64,000 nt of DNA from Bacteroidaceae bacterium (lineage in GTDB: Bacteria; Bacteroidota; Bacteroidia; Bacteroidales; Bacteroidaceae). The notes beneath the pieces are model-generated. The model made no database searches. It was not told the DNA's origin and saw only the letters and a list, made by a program, of their open reading frames with translations. The stretch spans positions 1 to 64,000 of the forward strand of contig JAFZGA010000003.1 in assembly GCA_017555585.1 (NCBI GenBank), given 5' to 3'. Positions 56,226 through 64,000 of the stretch are shown here, piece by piece; the stretch's first letter is position 1, and each line of letters starts with the position of its first letter. The translations under genes were made by a program, and so were the position numbers.

Positions 56226-57521
56226 TTATAGACATTTCAAGATGCTCTTGATGTATATGTTTGCGAATTGGCACTCAAGGCATTTCCTGTTGGAACAGTA
56301 CGATTTGTTCAGATGCAGCAGAGCCTGCGAGTCGGCTGCACATTCTGCTTTTATACCTTGTTCCTTCCAACGCCTTACAATACTGTTCTCTTCGCATTTT
56401 AGGGTGTGCAGATACTCTTCGGCCTTTCCGCATAGTGTGTACTTCTTCCGGTGTTTGCCGTAGACATAGAGCAACGGCGCAATGGCATTTATTATTATGA
56501 CATCCGTTTGCCGTTCTTTCATCTTGTAGTTTCCGCATGTCTCCGTTCCGCCGAAACATGTGTGGTTATACCAATATCCGCGCAACGGTGTGGCTATGAT
56601 TTCGCGTAGTTCTTCTATAGTATCGCAATTTGCAATGCTCGACATGCTGAATGTGCGGCTGTGGTATATTGCCGCAACTCTTGCTATTCGCATATGTGGT
56701 GCAGAGTTGCTCTTTTCCCACACCCTGTAGTCCATGCTCTTTAGGCTGAATTTCTTTTCCAGAAAGGTGTACTCCTTTTTCAGTTCGTTGAAATAGCTGT
56801 TCTTTGTCGCAAAATCACGATAATAATACGGTATGCTTGCCTCGTTGAGCAATCCTGCCTGGCCAAAGAATATGGCTTCTACCTGTATGCTGTTGTCGTG
56901 ATGCTTCCCCAATGCCTGAAAATCGATGATGTCGGCAAATTCAGCGAATTCCTGAGTGTGTATGCCGAATCCGAAGCTCTTTATCAGCGTCTTGAATAGC
57001 GTCTCCTCCCATCTCTTAGCGCATTTTTCATGCAGCTCTTCAATGGCTCTCGCTTTCTCTTCGATGCGCTCTACCAGCAGCCTTGATAGTATGCTGTGCA
57101 ATCTTACTGTTTCAATCTGCGAGACGGCGCGTGCGCACGAAAGGTTTGTACTTCTTTCTTCCATTGTCCGGTGGAAATCGCTTTTCAGACTGTCGGGGTA
57201 TCCTATGCATAACTGCTGTATCTCCTCGCCGTGCCTGCGGAGTGTAGAGCAGTCGTTTTCCATGGTCACGTGCAGTATGACATTGTTGATGCACGATTTG
57301 TCCTCACGTATCTCCTGCTCCCATTCACTGCTTTTGCCATGCAGTACAACGTTCCCCACCCATGTGCTTTTGCCTATTCTTATTTTGGCATTGTAGAAGA
57401 TATTTTTCCTGCCGTTGCTTTTACCGTTGTCTATTACGTATAGCTTCTCTCCCGATGTCGTGTGCAGGCCACTGTAAGGAAATAGCCTGTTTTTCCAAAT
57501 GTGATAGATTATGTTTTCCAT
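56226..57521 (-). CDS. DUF2851 family protein
   Basis: This 431-aa cytoplasmic-looking protein matches DUF2851 by its start IIYHIWKNRLFPYSGL, the segment VGNVVLHGKSSEWE and the C-terminal cysteines (CLECQFANIY). DUF2851 is common in Bacteroidetes and has no known function. The Cys-rich end (several Cys between about 395 and 431) could bind a metal. It is transcribed alone, converging on secDF. Confidence 0.85.
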   Translation of the reverse strand: MENIIYHIWKNRLFPYSGLHTTSGEKLYVIDNGKSNGRKNIFYNAKIRIGKSTWVGNVVLHGKSSEWEQEIREDKSCINNVILHVTMENDCSTLRRHGEEIQQLCIGYPDSLKSDFHRTMEERSTNLSCARAVSQIETVRLHSILSRLLVERIEEKARAIEELHEKCAKRWEETLFKTLIKSFGFGIHTQEFAEFADIIDFQALGKHHDNSIQVEAIFFGQAGLLNEASIPYYYRDFATKNSYFNELKKEYTFLEKKFSLKSMDYRVWEKSNSAPHMRIARVAAIYHSRTFSMSSIANCDTIEELREIIATPLRGYWYNHTCFGGTETCGNYKMKERQTDVIIINAIAPLLYVYGKHRKKYTLCGKAEEYLHTLKCEENSIVRRWKEQGIKAECAADSQALLHLNKSYCSNRKCLECQFANIYIKSILKCL

Positions 57522-57554
57522 ACTGAGCTGTTTTTGTCAGCACAAAGAAAATAT

Positions 57555-57592
57555 GTAAACCCGACGAAATACTATGATTTTGTCGGGTTTAC
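57555..57592 (-). terminator. Terminator after the PgpH-like gene
   Basis: A 16-pair stem (GTAAACCCGACGAAAT with ATTTTGTCGGGTTTAC, one G-U pair), downstream of the minus-strand HD gene and before the DUF2851 gene, is followed on the minus strand by a T-rich stretch. Confidence 0.75.
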
Positions 57593-57634
57593 CATTCTTT
57601 TTTAACAAACTTTTACAAAAGCGGGTGTATGTCG

Positions 57635-59668
57635 CTATTTTCTCTTTTTCTCGCTCGGATAGCTTATTCTTGTATGGTATATAGCTTTCAATCTCTCCTT
57701 GAATACCTTCTTTATGGTGTCGATATCCTTGAATGTGAGTGGACTTTGGCTTAATTCGCCTTCCTGCAGCTTTGTTGTGACAATTCTGTCGACAAGCTCT
57801 TCTATGTTCTCTTCGGTATAATCCTTTATGCTGTGCGAAGCTGCCTCTACGCAGTCGGCAAGCATGAGTATTGCCTGCTCTTGTGTCGAAGGCTTTACTC
57901 CAGGATATGTAAACAGGCTCTCGTCTATTGTCTCATCGGGGTGAGCGTTCTTGTATGTTATATAGAAGTATCCAACCTTCGATGTGCCGTGGTGTGTGGA
58001 TATGAACTGCTTTATCTTGTTAGGCAGATGCTCCTGGTCGGCAATGCTTAATCCGTCGGTGACATGCTTGATTATTATGCTTGCACTCTCTATAGGTGTT
58101 AGTTCGTTGTGCGGGCTGATGCCGCCACTCTGGTTCTCGGTAAAGTATATCGGGTTCTTCAGTTTGCCAATGTCGTGGTACAGCGCACCTGTGCGCACTT
58201 CAAGGCTGTTCGCGCCCAATGCGCGTGCGGCTTCAGCAGCAAGGTTGCCCACCTGCATCGAGTGCTGGAACGTGCCGGGCGCCTCCTGTGACATGCGTTG
58301 TAGCAGCTTGCTGTTGAGGTTCGACAGCTCTATGAGCGTTACGTTTGATATGAATCCGAATACCTTCTCTATGATGAACATCAGCGGGTATATGAACAGC
58401 ATCAGCACTGCGCTGACGGTGAAATATATGTACATGTTGTATTTCATCTTTGAGAAGTCCGATTCTATTATCAGCTCGTAGCACATGTATGCAATGGCAT
58501 ATGTGATGAATGTGATGAATACGCAACGGAACATCTGTGAGCGTGACGACAGCTCCTTGAGGCTCAATATGGCACTTATTCCAGCTACGGTCTGCAACAT
58601 TACAAATTCGTATGGAGAACCGGTCATAATCGAGCACATCATAATGGTTATGCAGTGCGTGATAAGTGCCGTGTTGTGGTCGATGAAAAGACACAGCATC
58701 ATAGGTACCATTGCAAAAGGCAATATGAATACGCTGAATCCACCATGTCCTACGATTATGCCGACAATTACAGGGAATATCGTCGCTGCCAGGGTTGTGA
58801 AGGTGAATTTCTTGTTGCTGTCGGCTATGTCACGGCGGTAAATGTATATATATCCTACAAGTACGAGCATGCATATTATGATGAACAGCACCTGTCCCAG
58901 GAAAATGTTCAGCTTGCTGCTGGTGCTTTTTGCTGCTTCAAGTTCGTTGAGGGTGTTGAAGTATGTCTCTAAGGTCATGCAGGTGTTCTTGTCGATGATG
59001 TCACCTTTGTTTATGATACGCTGTCCTTTTATGACCGCGCCTATTCTGGCATCGACCTTCCTCAGTTGTCTGTTCAGCTCCTTTTCGGTCAGGAGCGTGT
59101 CGCAGATATAGTTGGGCCTTATGAACCTTTCCGGGTTCAGTGCCATAAACATCTCGCTTGTGAGCACTGTGTCGGCGTTCAGCATTGTTTCGTATGCTTC
59201 CGATACGCTGACAAAGCGTCCGGCATCCTTTGTTATTGTATCTCCTTTGTAGGTGAAGTTTATTTCGTCGTTGTTCCTGTTCCTGATTATGGTTGCATCC
59301 TCGTCCGAGACTATTCCGTCCTTGTACAGGGCTTCAAGGCAGTTGGCATATTCGGCCATGCTTGCATCGGCGAACTCCTTCCTGAAGCTGTTGGCGTTTT
59401 CCGCGTCATTGTATATGAAATAGGGCCTGAAGTGATTCCTTACACTGTCTTTTTCTTCGGCAACAACCTTTGCACTCTTCTTTACGACAAAGTCGAAGTC
59501 TGCTATTATCTGCTCGTAGTTCCAGGGCGATCCCTGCTCGAAATTGTAGCTTGTAAACTTCTCTCTTGGCATGAAGTAGATGATCATGCCAATGCATAGT
59601 ATCACCAGGAGAATCTGCAGGACTCTCTGCGTGTATTTGCCGAAATATCTTTCAAGTCTGTTTTTCAT
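57635..59668 (-). CDS. PgpH-like 7TM HD-domain phosphodiesterase
   Basis: The 677-aa protein has one N-terminal membrane segment, an extracytoplasmic 7TMR-HDED domain (about 45-265), about seven membrane helices, and a C-terminal HD domain with HSMQVGNLAAEAARAL and the HDIG motif LYHDIGKLKNP (near residue 496). This is the architecture of PgpH, which hydrolyses cyclic di-AMP. Thus the organism probably uses this messenger, although no cyclase gene is in the window. The signal sensed by the outer domain is unknown. Confidence 0.9.
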   Translation of the reverse strand: MKNRLERYFGKYTQRVLQILLVILCIGMIIYFMPREKFTSYNFEQGSPWNYEQIIADFDFVVKKSAKVVAEEKDSVRNHFRPYFIYNDAENANSFRKEFADASMAEYANCLEALYKDGIVSDEDATIIRNRNNDEINFTYKGDTITKDAGRFVSVSEAYETMLNADTVLTSEMFMALNPERFIRPNYICDTLLTEKELNRQLRKVDARIGAVIKGQRIINKGDIIDKNTCMTLETYFNTLNELEAAKSTSSKLNIFLGQVLFIIICMLVLVGYIYIYRRDIADSNKKFTFTTLAATIFPVIVGIIVGHGGFSVFILPFAMVPMMLCLFIDHNTALITHCITIMMCSIMTGSPYEFVMLQTVAGISAILSLKELSSRSQMFRCVFITFITYAIAYMCYELIIESDFSKMKYNMYIYFTVSAVLMLFIYPLMFIIEKVFGFISNVTLIELSNLNSKLLQRMSQEAPGTFQHSMQVGNLAAEAARALGANSLEVRTGALYHDIGKLKNPIYFTENQSGGISPHNELTPIESASIIIKHVTDGLSIADQEHLPNKIKQFISTHHGTSKVGYFYITYKNAHPDETIDESLFTYPGVKPSTQEQAILMLADCVEAASHSIKDYTEENIEELVDRIVTTKLQEGELSQSPLTFKDIDTIKKVFKERLKAIYHTRISYPSEKKRK

Positions 59669-59694
59669 TTTCTATAAAATATGTGTTGTCGTTC

Positions 59695-59702
59695 CAAATG
59701 TA
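59695..59702 (-). promoter_or_regulatory. -7 box of the PgpH-like gene promoter
   Basis: On the minus strand this reads TACATTTG, a full match to TAnnTTTG, 26 bases before the start codon. A -33 TTTG is not evident. Confidence 0.6.
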
Positions 59703-59797
59703 CAAAAAAATAATGAAAGTATGTAATGTAATAACTGATCTTGACAAAAAGCTGTTCATAAACTCATTTTTTATATCTTAAAAAGTACAATAATTAT

Positions 59798-59828
59798 TTT
59801 GTCAACATCTTTAGTTGTACTATTTTTG
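59798..59828 (+). promoter_or_regulatory. Promoter of gltX
   Basis: TTTG at 59798-59801 and TATTTTTG at 59821-59828 are separated by exactly 19 bases. The leader to ATG 59933 is about 100 bases. Confidence 0.8.
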
Positions 59829-59932
59829 CGTAATGTTAAAAGCTAGATTGCCCGTATTACGTTTGTATATGAGTGGATATGGCGCGGCATCGCTTTTTTG
59901 CCGCATTTTTTGAACTGAATTTACGAAAATAT

Positions 59933-61447
59933 ATGGAAAGAAAAGTAAGAGTACGTTTTGCACCGAGTCCTACAGGACCTCTGCATATCGGTGGTGTAAG
60001 AACAGCATTATATAACTATCTGTTTGCCCGTCAGCATGGTGGTGATCTGGTTTTCCGTATCGAGGATACCGATTCCAACCGTTTTGTACCGGGTGCCGAG
60101 GATTATATCCTTGAGTCATTCCGTTGGCTTGGTGTCAAGTTCGACGAAGGTGTATCATTTGGCGGAAACTATGGCCCGTACCGTCAGTCGGAGCGTCGCG
60201 ACATATACAAGAAATATGTCAAGGTACTGCTTGATAGCGGAAAGGCTTATATGGCTTTCGATACCCCCGAGGAACTTGAGGCAAAGCGTGCCGAGATAGA
60301 GAACTTCCAGTACGACGCATCAACACGCATGTCAATGCGTAACTCGCTCTCTATGAGTGCCGACGAGGTGCAGGCACTTCTTGACGCAGGACACCAGTAT
60401 GTAGTGCGTTTCAAGGTCGAGCCGGGCGAAAAGGTTGTTGTTGATGATATTATCCGTGGCTTGGTTACCATCGATTCATCAATTCTCGACGACAAGGTAC
60501 TTTACAAGTCGGCCGATGAGTTGCCTACATATCACCTTGCAAACATTGTCGACGACCACTTGATGGAAATCTCGCACGTTATCCGTGGCGAGGAGTGGTT
60601 GCCTTCGGCTCCGTTGCACGTTCTGTTGTACCGTGCATTCGGCTGGGAGGATACAATGCCACAGTTCGCGCACTTGTCCCTTCTTCTCAAGCCCGAGGGC
60701 AATGGCAAGTTGAGCAAGCGCGACGGTGACCGTCTCGGTTTCCCTGTGTTCCCTCTTGAGTGGCACGATCCCAAGAGCGGTGCGGTATCTTCCGGTTTCC
60801 GCGAAAGCGATTATTTGCCCGAGGCAGTGATAAACTTCCTTGCTCTTCTCGGTTGGAACCCCGGTGACGATGTCGAGATGATGTCAATGGATGACCTTAT
60901 CGCAAAATTCGACCTTGCAAAATGTAGCAAGGCAGGTGCGCGTTTCGACTATAAGAAGATGGTTTGGTTCAACCACGAATATATACTCAAGAAATCGGAC
61001 CGCGAGATTGCCGAAATCTTTATGCCTGTCGTAGAGTCACACGGCGTGAGCACAACAATAGAGCATCTTGAAAAGATCGTTTCCTTGATGAAAGGCCGTG
61101 TCAACTTTGTACATGAACTTTGGGATGCTTGCAGTTTCTATTTCGTTGCTCCTACAGAGTATGATGAAAAGACTGCCAAGAAACGTTGGAAAGAGGACTC
61201 TGCAGTGAAAATGGGCGAACTTGCCGACCTTCTCGAATCACTTGATGACTTCTCTATCGAGAATCAGGATGCAAAAGTGCATGAATGGATTGAGGCCAAG
61301 GGCTACGGCATGGGTGAGATCATGAATGCTTTCCGTCTTGCGCTTGTAGGCGAGGGTAAGGGCCCACAGATGTTCGATATTTCAGGCTTGATAGGCAAAG
61401 AGGAAACTTTGGCACGCTTGCGTCGTGCAATAACAGTATTGGGATAA
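59933..61447 (+). CDS. gltX: Glutamyl-tRNA synthetase
   Basis: This class I enzyme charges tRNA-Glu (and in some bacteria tRNA-Gln). The 504-aa protein begins [20 protein letters not shown] with the HIGH-type motif, has [11 protein letters not shown], and a KMSKS-type motif [13 protein letters not shown]. The C-terminal anticodon-binding helical domain is present. I chose ATG 59933 because it gives the family's usual start. It lies 4 bases before waaA and is cotranscribed with it. Confidence 0.97.
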   Translation: MERKVRVRFAPSPTGPLHIGGVRTALYNYLFARQHGGDLVFRIEDTDSNRFVPGAEDYILESFRWLGVKFDEGVSFGGNYGPYRQSERRDIYKKYVKVLLDSGKAYMAFDTPEELEAKRAEIENFQYDASTRMSMRNSLSMSADEVQALLDAGHQYVVRFKVEPGEKVVVDDIIRGLVTIDSSILDDKVLYKSADELPTYHLANIVDDHLMEISHVIRGEEWLPSAPLHVLLYRAFGWEDTMPQFAHLSLLLKPEGNGKLSKRDGDRLGFPVFPLEWHDPKSGAVSSGFRESDYLPEAVINFLALLGWNPGDDVEMMSMDDLIAKFDLAKCSKAGARFDYKKMVWFNHEYILKKSDREIAEIFMPVVESHGVSTTIEHLEKIVSLMKGRVNFVHELWDACSFYFVAPTEYDEKTAKKRWKEDSAVKMGELADLLESLDDFSIENQDAKVHEWIEAKGYGMGEIMNAFRLALVGEGKGPQMFDISGLIGKEETLARLRRAITVLG

Positions 61448-61451
61448 GCTG

Positions 61452-62672
61452 ATGTATACATTGGGGATATACATATACATCCTTTTGGTCCGTTTGGCTG
61501 CTCTCTTCGGACACGAAAAGGCAAAGCAGAAGCTTGCAGGACACAAGCAGACGCTTGCTGTGCTTAGGGAGAAACTCAAGCCGGAGAATGATTATGTCTG
61601 GTTTCATGTCTCGTCACGTTCCGGCTTTGAACAGAGCCGCCCAATGATTGAACGTCTGCATGCAACCCACCCCGAATACCGTATAGTATTGACATTCTTT
61701 TCTCCCTCTGGGTATGAAGTGGCCAAGAACTACCAGCAGGTTGATGCCGTATGTTTCTTGCCGTTCGACACACCCCGTAATGTGAAGCGTTTTATCGGGC
61801 TATTGCAACCTAGGATGGCATTTTTCATAAAGTGCGAGTTCTGGCTCAACTGTCTTACCGAACTGAAAAGGCGTTCAATTCCTGTATATAGCATCTCGGC
61901 TGTTTTCAAGAACAGGCGTTCAATGCTTGGAGTTGCTGGTGGTCGCATGCGTCTTGCACTGCACAGTTTTACCCATCTTTTTGTCCAGGATGACAAATCA
62001 AAGGAAATTCTCAAGACTATCGGCATAGACAATGTTTCGGTTGTTGGTAATACACGTTTCGACCGCGTTGTGAAGGTTCTGGAACAGTCACGTCAGATTC
62101 CTCTTCTTGAGACATTTGCTAACGGAAATCAGGTGTTTGTCGCCGGAGCTTCCGAAAAGGATGACGAGGCGGTATATATACCATACTTCAACAATAACAA
62201 GGGATGGAAGCTGATAATAGTGCCCAACCGTCTCGATGATGAGCGCATAAAGGCTATCGAAAAGCAGTACAATGGAACATGTGTGCGCTACACGCGTGCT
62301 ACAATGGAGAATGTCCATAATGCCGATTGTATCATAATAGATTGTTTCGGTATGCTGTCGGCTGTGTACAAGTATGCCTCACTCGCCTTTGTCGGCGGTG
62401 GCTTCGGCAGGGGAGTGCATAGTGTACTTGAGGCTGCTGTGTATGGTGTACCGTTGCTTATAGGCCCGGAGAATCACCATTCGTGCGAGGCACAGAACCT
62501 CTTCAGATGCGGTGGAGCTGTAGAGGCTGTCGATGCATATGACTTCGGTGAAAAGGTGAAAATGCTGTACGACGACAAGGCATATTCTGCCGGTGTGGGC
62601 GAGGCTGCCGGAAACTATATCCAGGCGAATGTCGGTGCGACGGCAAGGATATTCGAAGAGATAGGACTTTAA
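61452..62672 (+). CDS. waaA: 3-deoxy-D-manno-octulosonic acid transferase
   Basis: WaaA (KdtA) attaches Kdo to lipid A precursor at the inner membrane. The 406-aa protein has an N-terminal membrane anchor (about 3-20), the N-terminal half with WFHVSSRSGFEQSRPMIERL and the GT30 C-terminal half with GGGFGRGVHSVLEAAVYGVP and IGPENHHSCEA. The family's usual ASTHEGEE segment reads AGASEKDDEA here. It is coupled to gltX and precedes mdh by 50 bases. Confidence 0.95.
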   Translation: MYTLGIYIYILLVRLAALFGHEKAKQKLAGHKQTLAVLREKLKPENDYVWFHVSSRSGFEQSRPMIERLHATHPEYRIVLTFFSPSGYEVAKNYQQVDAVCFLPFDTPRNVKRFIGLLQPRMAFFIKCEFWLNCLTELKRRSIPVYSISAVFKNRRSMLGVAGGRMRLALHSFTHLFVQDDKSKEILKTIGIDNVSVVGNTRFDRVVKVLEQSRQIPLLETFANGNQVFVAGASEKDDEAVYIPYFNNNKGWKLIIVPNRLDDERIKAIEKQYNGTCVRYTRATMENVHNADCIIIDCFGMLSAVYKYASLAFVGGGFGRGVHSVLEAAVYGVPLLIGPENHHSCEAQNLFRCGGAVEAVDAYDFGEKVKMLYDDKAYSAGVGEAAGNYIQANVGATARIFEEIGL

Positions 62673-62722
62673 TAGAAAGAATAGAATAAATACATAATTA
62701 TAAACCTTTAAAATTTAAAGTT

Positions 62723-63715
62723 ATGCAGTATCTAACAAATGAAAAATTGGTGATTGTCGGCGCTGCCGGTATGATCGGTTCAAACATGGCGCAGTGCGCT
62801 CTTATGATGGGCTTGACAACAAACTTGTGTCTTTATGATGTATTCTCTCCAGAGGGTGTTGCCGAGGAGATGCGTCAGAGCGGTTTCGACGAAGTGAATA
62901 TCACAGCAACAACAGACGTTGCTGAGGCATTCAAGGATGCAAAATATATCATCTCTTCAGGTGGTGCTCCACGTAAGGAGGGTATGACACGTGAGGATCT
63001 TCTTGCAGGTAACTGTAAGATTGCTGAGGAACTCGGTAAGAACATCAAGACATACTGCCCTGATGTAAAGCACGTTGTCATTATCTTCAACCCTGCCGAT
63101 TTGACAGGTCTTGTAACATTGCTTTATTCAGGTTTGAAACCAGGTCAGGTTACTACACTTGCAGGTCTCGACTCTACACGTTTGCAGAACGCTCTTGCCA
63201 AGAAGTTCGGCGTGATGATGAACGAGGTTACAGGTTGTGCAACATACGGTGGCCACGGTGAGCAGATGGCAGTATTCGGTAGCGCAGTCAAGATTGCCGG
63301 CAAGCCATTGACAGACATCATCGGTACAGCTGAGTTCCCAGAAGAGGAGTGGGAGCAGATGAAGAAAGACGTTACACAGGGTGGTGCCGCTATCATCAAG
63401 CTCCGTGGTCGTTCTTCATTCCAGAGCCCTTCATACCTCTCTGTTGAGATGATCCGTTCAGTTATGGGTGGCGAGAAGTTCCGTTTCCCTGCAGGTACAT
63501 ACGTTTCAAACGAGAAGTACAACCACATCATGATGGCTATGGATACCGTTCTCGATGTTAACGGTTGCTCATACAAGATGCCTGTAGGCACACCTGAGGA
63601 ACTCGCTAAGCTCGATGCAAGCTACGAGCACCTCTGCAAGATGCGTGACGAGCTTGTAACTTTGAACATTGTTCCAGCCATTTCAGAGTGGAGCTCAATC
63701 AATCCTAACCTCTAA
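62723..63715 (+). CDS. mdh: Malate dehydrogenase
   Basis: The enzyme interconverts malate and oxaloacetate with NAD. The 330-aa protein has the Rossmann start VIVGAAGMIGSNMAQCALMM, substrate-binding arginines in ISSGGAPRKEGMTREDLL, LDSTRLQNALAKKFGV, and the catalytic His in YGGHGEQMAVF. The glycine pattern GAAGMIGS is of the LDH/MDH superfamily. Codon use is strongly biased, as in highly expressed genes. It ends at two strong hairpins. Confidence 0.95.
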   Translation: MQYLTNEKLVIVGAAGMIGSNMAQCALMMGLTTNLCLYDVFSPEGVAEEMRQSGFDEVNITATTDVAEAFKDAKYIISSGGAPRKEGMTREDLLAGNCKIAEELGKNIKTYCPDVKHVVIIFNPADLTGLVTLLYSGLKPGQVTTLAGLDSTRLQNALAKKFGVMMNEVTGCATYGGHGEQMAVFGSAVKIAGKPLTDIIGTAEFPEEEWEQMKKDVTQGGAAIIKLRGRSSFQSPSYLSVEMIRSVMGGEKFRFPAGTYVSNEKYNHIMMAMDTVLDVNGCSYKMPVGTPEELAKLDASYEHLCKMRDELVTLNIVPAISEWSSINPNL

Positions 63716-63720
63716 TAATG

Positions 63721-63751
63721 AATAATAGGTCGCATAATGCGACCTATTATT
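63721..63751. terminator. First hairpin after mdh
   Basis: AATAATAGGTCGCA (63721-63734) and TGCGACCTATTATT (63738-63751) form a perfect 14-bp stem with a 3-base loop. Confidence 0.85.
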
Positions 63752-63755
63752 ATGT

Positions 63756-63795
63756 AAAATAAAGGGTGCAACCTTGTGGTTGCACCCTTTATTTT
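63756..63795. terminator. Bidirectional terminator between mdh and rplS
   Basis: AAAATAAAGGGTGCAAC (63756-63772) and GTTGCACCCTTTATTTT (63779-63795) form a perfect 17-bp stem with A/T-rich flanks, suited to stop transcripts from both sides. Confidence 0.9.
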
Positions 63796-63814
63796 AAAAC
63801 CTTCGTTGGTATGC

Positions 63815-64000
63815 TTACGCTTTAATCTCTTTAATACGAGCCTTCTTACCTGTAAGAGCACGCAAGTAGTAAAGTTTAGCACGGCGAACACGACCGAACT
63901 TGTTGACAGTGATGCTGTCGATAGCTGGTGAGTTCAATGGGAAGATACGCTCAACGCCTACAGTACCTGACATCTTACGTACTGTGAAACGCTTCTCGTT
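63815..64000 (-). CDS. rplS: 50S ribosomal protein L19, C-terminal part
   Basis: The last 61 codons of a gene that starts beyond the window edge are seen. The translation runs [20 protein letters not shown] and then [19 protein letters not shown], ending [11 protein letters not shown], which is the normal C-terminal half of L19, a protein at the 30S-50S interface. It is partial only because the window ends here. It converges on mdh. Confidence 0.95.
   Translation of the reverse strand, partial: NEKRFTVRKMSGTVGVERIFPLNSPAIDSITVNKFGRVRRAKLYYLRALTGKKARIKEIKA

Overview
The window comes from a member of the order Bacteroidales (phylum Bacteroidota). The supporting marks are the phylum-type promoter (TTTG, about 19-20 bases, then TAnnTTTG) in front of many genes, a BspA-type leucine-rich-repeat surface protein with a C-terminal tail like those of type IX secretion cargo, a fused SecDF, DUF5723 and DUF2851 proteins, and the parvulin/OstA/mutL gene order. 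Family or genus cannot be fixed from the sequence alone. No phage, transposase, integrase or CRISPR array is visible, and most of the window is ordinary chromosomal backbone.

Layout. 1-7.8 kb is the accessory-looking part. A minus-strand pair (191-aa helix-turn-helix-like protein, then a membrane Ser/Thr kinase whose C-terminal half is a BspA-type LRR domain) faces away from a 1595-aa secreted BspA protein and a 58-aa small protein. 7.9-12.6 kb: an orphan histidine kinase, then yceD-like gene/rpmF, era and der. The der gene is followed by five tandem copies of a roughly 50-58 base unit built from its own 3' end, each able to fold into a hairpin. 12.7-17.2 kb: a 1031-aa lipoprotein and a DUF5723 outer-membrane protein. 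17.2-19.8 kb: mlaEF-like transporter genes (minus) and lptB (plus). 19.9-27.1 kb: tig-clpP-clpX, recQ, guaB. 27.1-34.7 kb: an envelope-biogenesis run (PpiC protein, lipoprotein, SurA-like chaperone, OstA-like protein, small membrane protein) ending in mutL. 34.8-40.6 kb: an OmpA-family protein, two identical tRNA-Val genes, purB, a pseudouridine synthase and asnS. 40.6-47.7 kb: EamA transporter, manC, a THUMP-domain RNA methyltransferase, purD and two membrane proteins. 47.7-53.1 kb: radical SAM protein, RNase H and argS (minus), and two overlapping rhomboid protease genes (plus). 53.3-64 kb: secDF, DUF2851, a PgpH-like HD phosphodiesterase, gltX, waaA, mdh and the 3' part of rplS.

Together the genes show strong emphasis on the outer membrane: lipopolysaccharide transport (lptB, OstA-like), Kdo transfer (waaA), phospholipid trafficking (mlaEF), porin folding (SurA, PpiC) and export (secDF). 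The rest is translation, proteolysis and purine synthesis.

The most interesting items are three. First, the kinase/BspA locus: the kinase ectodomain shares its cap and LRR layout with the neighbouring secreted protein. Second, the covarying hairpin repeats grown from the end of der. Third, a dispersed family of 75-84 base tandem repeats upstream of argS, the rhomboid pair and the RNA methyltransferase gene, in which the promoter -7 box lies inside one arm of a palindrome whose stem varies in a compensatory way.
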